Source: Pseudomonas oryzicola
GTDB lineage: Bacteria; Pseudomonadota; Gammaproteobacteria; Pseudomonadales; Pseudomonadaceae
DNA: 16,705 bases
NCBI RefSeq assembly: GCF_014269185.2
Contig: NZ_JABWRZ020000006.1
Location: 1 to 16,705, forward strand
Direction: 5' to 3'
The notes beneath the pieces were generated by a model. That model ran no database searches. It was not told the DNA's origin and saw nothing but the letters and a program-made list of their open reading frames with translations. This document shows positions 14,392 to 16,705 of the stretch, in pieces (position 1 is the first letter of the stretch; each line of letters opens with the position of its first letter). A program made the position numbers and the translations under genes.

Positions 14392-16605
14392 ATGCGCACA
14401 GGGATGTTTGCGCTCGCGCTCGGGCTATTGTGCCTGGGCTTTTTCCCCGCGTTGCCGTCGGTCGGATGGCTGGTGCTGCTGGCAATTGGCGCTGGCGTCT
14501 GCCTGTTCACCCGCCTGTGGCCGCCGGGTTGCTTCCTGCTGGGCCTGTGCTGGGCGCTTGGCTCGGCGCAGGCGGCCCTGGATGATCGCCTGGCGCCAGG
14601 GCTGGAGGGCCGTACCTTGTGGCTGGAGGGCCGGGTGGTTGGCCTGCCGACCCGCACGGCGCAGGGGGTGCGCTTCGAGCTGCAAGGGGCCCGTTCGCGG
14701 CGGGCCGAACTGCCGCAGCGCCTGCAGTTGAGCTGGTTCGACGGGCCACCGCTGCGCGCGGGGGAGCAGTGGCGGCTGGCGGTGACCTTGCAGCGCCCGG
14801 CCGGGTTGCTCAACCCACATGGGCCGGACCTGGAAGCCCAATTGCTGGCGCGGCGGATCGGTGCCACCGGCTCGGTCAAGGCCGGGCAACTGCTGGCGCC
14901 GGTTGCCGGGGGCTGGCGTGACCGCCTGCGCCAGCGCCTGCTGGCGGTCGACGCCCATGGTCGCCAGGCCGCCTTGGTAGCCTTGGTGCTCGGCGACGGC
15001 ACGGGCCTGGCGCGGCAGGACTGGCAGACGCTGCAGGCTACCGGTACGGTGCACCTGCTGGTGATTTCCGGCCAGCACATCGGCCTGGTCGCTGGCTTGC
15101 TGTATGGCCTGGTCGCTGGGCTGGCGCGTTGGGGGCTGTGGCCGGCACGGCTGCCCTGGTTGCCCTGGGCGTGTGGTCTGGCCATGACGGCGGCGCTGGC
15201 CTACGGCTGGCTGGCCGGTGCCGGTGTCCCGGTGCAGCGTGCCTGCCTGATGCTCGCCGTGGTGCTGCTCTGGCGCCTGCGCTTTCGTCATCTTGGCGCG
15301 ACCTTGCCGCTGCTGCTGGCGCTGATTGCCGTGCTGCTGGTTGAGCCGCTGGCGGCGCTGCTGCCCGGTTTCTGGCTGTCGTTTGCGGCGGTGGCCACGC
15401 TTGTCTATTGCTTCAGCGCGCGGCTGGGCGGCTGGCGCCCATGGCAGGCCTGGACGCGGGCGCAATGGGTGATCGCCATCGGTTTGCTGCCCGTGCTGCT
15501 GGCCACCGGCTTGCCGGTGAGCCTGAGCGCACCGCTGGCCAACCTCGTGGCGGTGCCCTGGGTCAGCGTGGCGGTACTGCCGTTGGCGTTGCTGGGTACG
15601 GTGCTGCTGCCGCTGGGCGGGGTAGGCGAGGCACTGTTGTGGTTGGCGGGTGGTTTGCTCGACGGGTTGTTCCGGCTGCTGGCGCTGGTGGCGCAGCAGC
15701 GCCCGGCGTGGCTGCCGCCAGCCCTGCCGTGGTGGGCCTGGCTGCTGGTCTGCCTGGGCTCGTGGCTATTGCTGCTGCCCCGTGGGGTGCCGCTGCGTGG
15801 CCTGGGTGGGGTCATGCTGCTGGCACTTTGGGTGCCCAAGGCAACAGTGCCGTTCGGGCAAGTCGAGGTCTGGCAGCTGGATGTCGGCCAGGGCCTGGCG
15901 GTGCTGTTGCGTACGCGGCATCACGACCTGCTGTACGACGCCGGGCCGGCCAGGGGCGACACCGACCTGGGCGAACGGGTGGTGCTGCCGACCCTGCGCA
16001 AGCTGGGGGTGCGCCGCCTGGACCTGCTGCTGGTCAGCCACGCCCACGCCGACCATGCCGGCGGTGCCGTGGCCATACAGCGTGGCTTGCCGGTCCGGCG
16101 GGCCATTGGTGGGGAAGCGCTGGAAAATCTTCACCTACAGCCGTGCGCCAGTGGTGAGCAATGGCAATGGGATGGTGTGCATTTTTCGCTATGGCGCTGG
16201 GCTGACGGGCAAAGCAGCAATGACCGGTCCTGCGTGTTGCGGGTCGAGGCGCAGGGCGAGCGCCTGCTGCTGGCAGGCGATATGGAGGCCGCTGCCGAGC
16301 AGGCCTGGCTGGCGGCCACCGACACACCCCGTATCGATTGGCTGCAGGCGCCGCACCATGGTAGCCGCAGCTCTTCCACCGAGGCCTTCATCCGTGCCAC
16401 GGCGCCACGTGGGGTGCTGATCTCGCGAGGGCGCAACAACAGCTTCGGGCACCCACATGCGCAGGTGGTCGAACGTTATCGGCGGCATGGGGTGATGATG
16501 CATGACACGGCGGTGGAGGGGGCGTTGCGGTTGGTGTTGGGGCGTCAGGGGGCGGTTGAAAGCGTGCGGGAACAGCGACGGTTTTGGCGGGATTCGGCAC
16601 GGTAG
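14392..16605 (+). CDS. comEC: DNA internalization competence protein ComEC/Rec2
   Basis: This 737-residue inner-membrane protein is the channel that carries single-stranded DNA into the cytoplasm in natural transformation. N-terminal helices and an OB-like DUF4131 region occupy about 1-190. The competence domain follows (about 195-460), with ALVLGDGTGLARQDW and HLLVISGQHIGLVAGL (221-236) and many membrane helices. The C terminus is a metallo-beta-lactamase-like domain (about 490-720), with LDVGQGLAVLL, LVSHAHADHAGG (547-558), LLAGDME and APHHGSRSSS. The metal-ligand histidines and aspartates of the HxHxDH motif are present, so a nuclease-type site looks intact. I preferred the ATG at 14392 (GGAG nine bases before) to the in-frame ATG at 14353, which lacks a ribosome site. 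It is divergent from the DUF2062 gene and no other competence gene is in view. Confidence 0.94.
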   Translation: MRTGMFALALGLLCLGFFPALPSVGWLVLLAIGAGVCLFTRLWPPGCFLLGLCWALGSAQAALDDRLAPGLEGRTLWLEGRVVGLPTRTAQGVRFELQGARSRRAELPQRLQLSWFDGPPLRAGEQWRLAVTLQRPAGLLNPHGPDLEAQLLARRIGATGSVKAGQLLAPVAGGWRDRLRQRLLAVDAHGRQAALVALVLGDGTGLARQDWQTLQATGTVHLLVISGQHIGLVAGLLYGLVAGLARWGLWPARLPWLPWACGLAMTAALAYGWLAGAGVPVQRACLMLAVVLLWRLRFRHLGATLPLLLALIAVLLVEPLAALLPGFWLSFAAVATLVYCFSARLGGWRPWQAWTRAQWVIAIGLLPVLLATGLPVSLSAPLANLVAVPWVSVAVLPLALLGTVLLPLGGVGEALLWLAGGLLDGLFRLLALVAQQRPAWLPPALPWWAWLLVCLGSWLLLLPRGVPLRGLGGVMLLALWVPKATVPFGQVEVWQLDVGQGLAVLLRTRHHDLLYDAGPARGDTDLGERVVLPTLRKLGVRRLDLLLVSHAHADHAGGAVAIQRGLPVRRAIGGEALENLHLQPCASGEQWQWDGVHFSLWRWADGQSSNDRSCVLRVEAQGERLLLAGDMEAAAEQAWLAATDTPRIDWLQAPHHGSRSSSTEAFIRATAPRGVLISRGRNNSFGHPHAQVVERYRRHGVMMHDTAVEGALRLVLGRQGAVESVREQRRFWRDSAR

Positions 16606-16649
16606 GGTGCAGTGGCTTGCAGGGGCTTGCCTTTGGATTTTCAGCGCCT

Positions 16650-16705
16650 GTGAGATCGAGCGCCGCCCGCGCGGCGCATCGCGGATAAATCCGCTCCCAC
16701 ATTTG
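16650..16705. repeat. REP-type repeat at the right edge
   Basis: Two hairpins follow comEC: GCGCCGC/GCGGCGC (16660-16677) and GCGGAT/ATCCGC (16681-16694), then CTCCCACATTTG running into the window end. The GCGGATAAATCCGCTCCCAC element is a familiar intergenic repeat of P. putida-group genomes. It is incomplete here because the window ends. A role as a 3' end or gyrase/REP element is possible. Confidence 0.7.

Noticed and set aside
14425..15465. 346-codon minus-strand frame inside comEC
   Set aside because: It is a low-complexity Q/R/P-rich product of antisense leucine codons.

Overview
The window reads as a stretch of core chromosome from a fluorescent pseudomonad, most likely the Pseudomonas putida group. 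The basis is GC-rich coding sequence with strong C/G third-position bias, Pseudomonas-type REP palindromes between genes, and a gene order (aminotransferase, msrB, glutathione peroxidase, SagS-type hybrid kinase, then a Glu/Gly tRNA cluster and a FadE-type dehydrogenase) that I recall from Pseudomonas genomes. No phage, transposase, integrase, CRISPR array or toxin-antitoxin pair was seen. I found no convincing undescribed multi-gene system; the interesting points are modest and local.

Region 1 (1-4703): a minus-strand AlaA-type alanine/pyruvate aminotransferase is divergent from a plus-strand pair, msrB (protein methionine-R-sulfoxide reductase) and a glutathione-peroxidase-family gene. This pair converges, with an 11-base overlap, on a minus-strand hybrid sensor kinase of the SagS type. 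Region 2 (4704-6370): a REP palindrome lies in the divergent gap, followed by a tightly coupled pair, a DUF815 P-loop ATPase and a free methionine-(R)-sulfoxide reductase (MsrC). Three genes within 5 kb therefore deal with oxidised methionine or peroxide.

Region 3 (6371-8502): a minus-strand membrane-anchored coiled-coil protein of unknown function, then a five-gene tRNA operon (Glu-Gly-Glu-Gly-Gly) with a good sigma-70 promoter, a GC-rich discriminator and a strong intrinsic terminator. A small conserved hypothetical gene follows on the minus strand. Region 4 (8593-11885): the long two-domain acyl-CoA dehydrogenase FadE (fatty-acid beta-oxidation) is divergent from a glutathione S-transferase gene, with a perfect 19-bp inverted repeat between them.

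Region 5 (12031-16705): a YadG/YadH-type ABC-2 exporter pair with overlapping start and stop codons, convergent with and overlapped by a DUF2062 membrane protein. Divergent from that is a full-length ComEC/Rec2 DNA-uptake channel gene. The window ends in a REP-type repeat.
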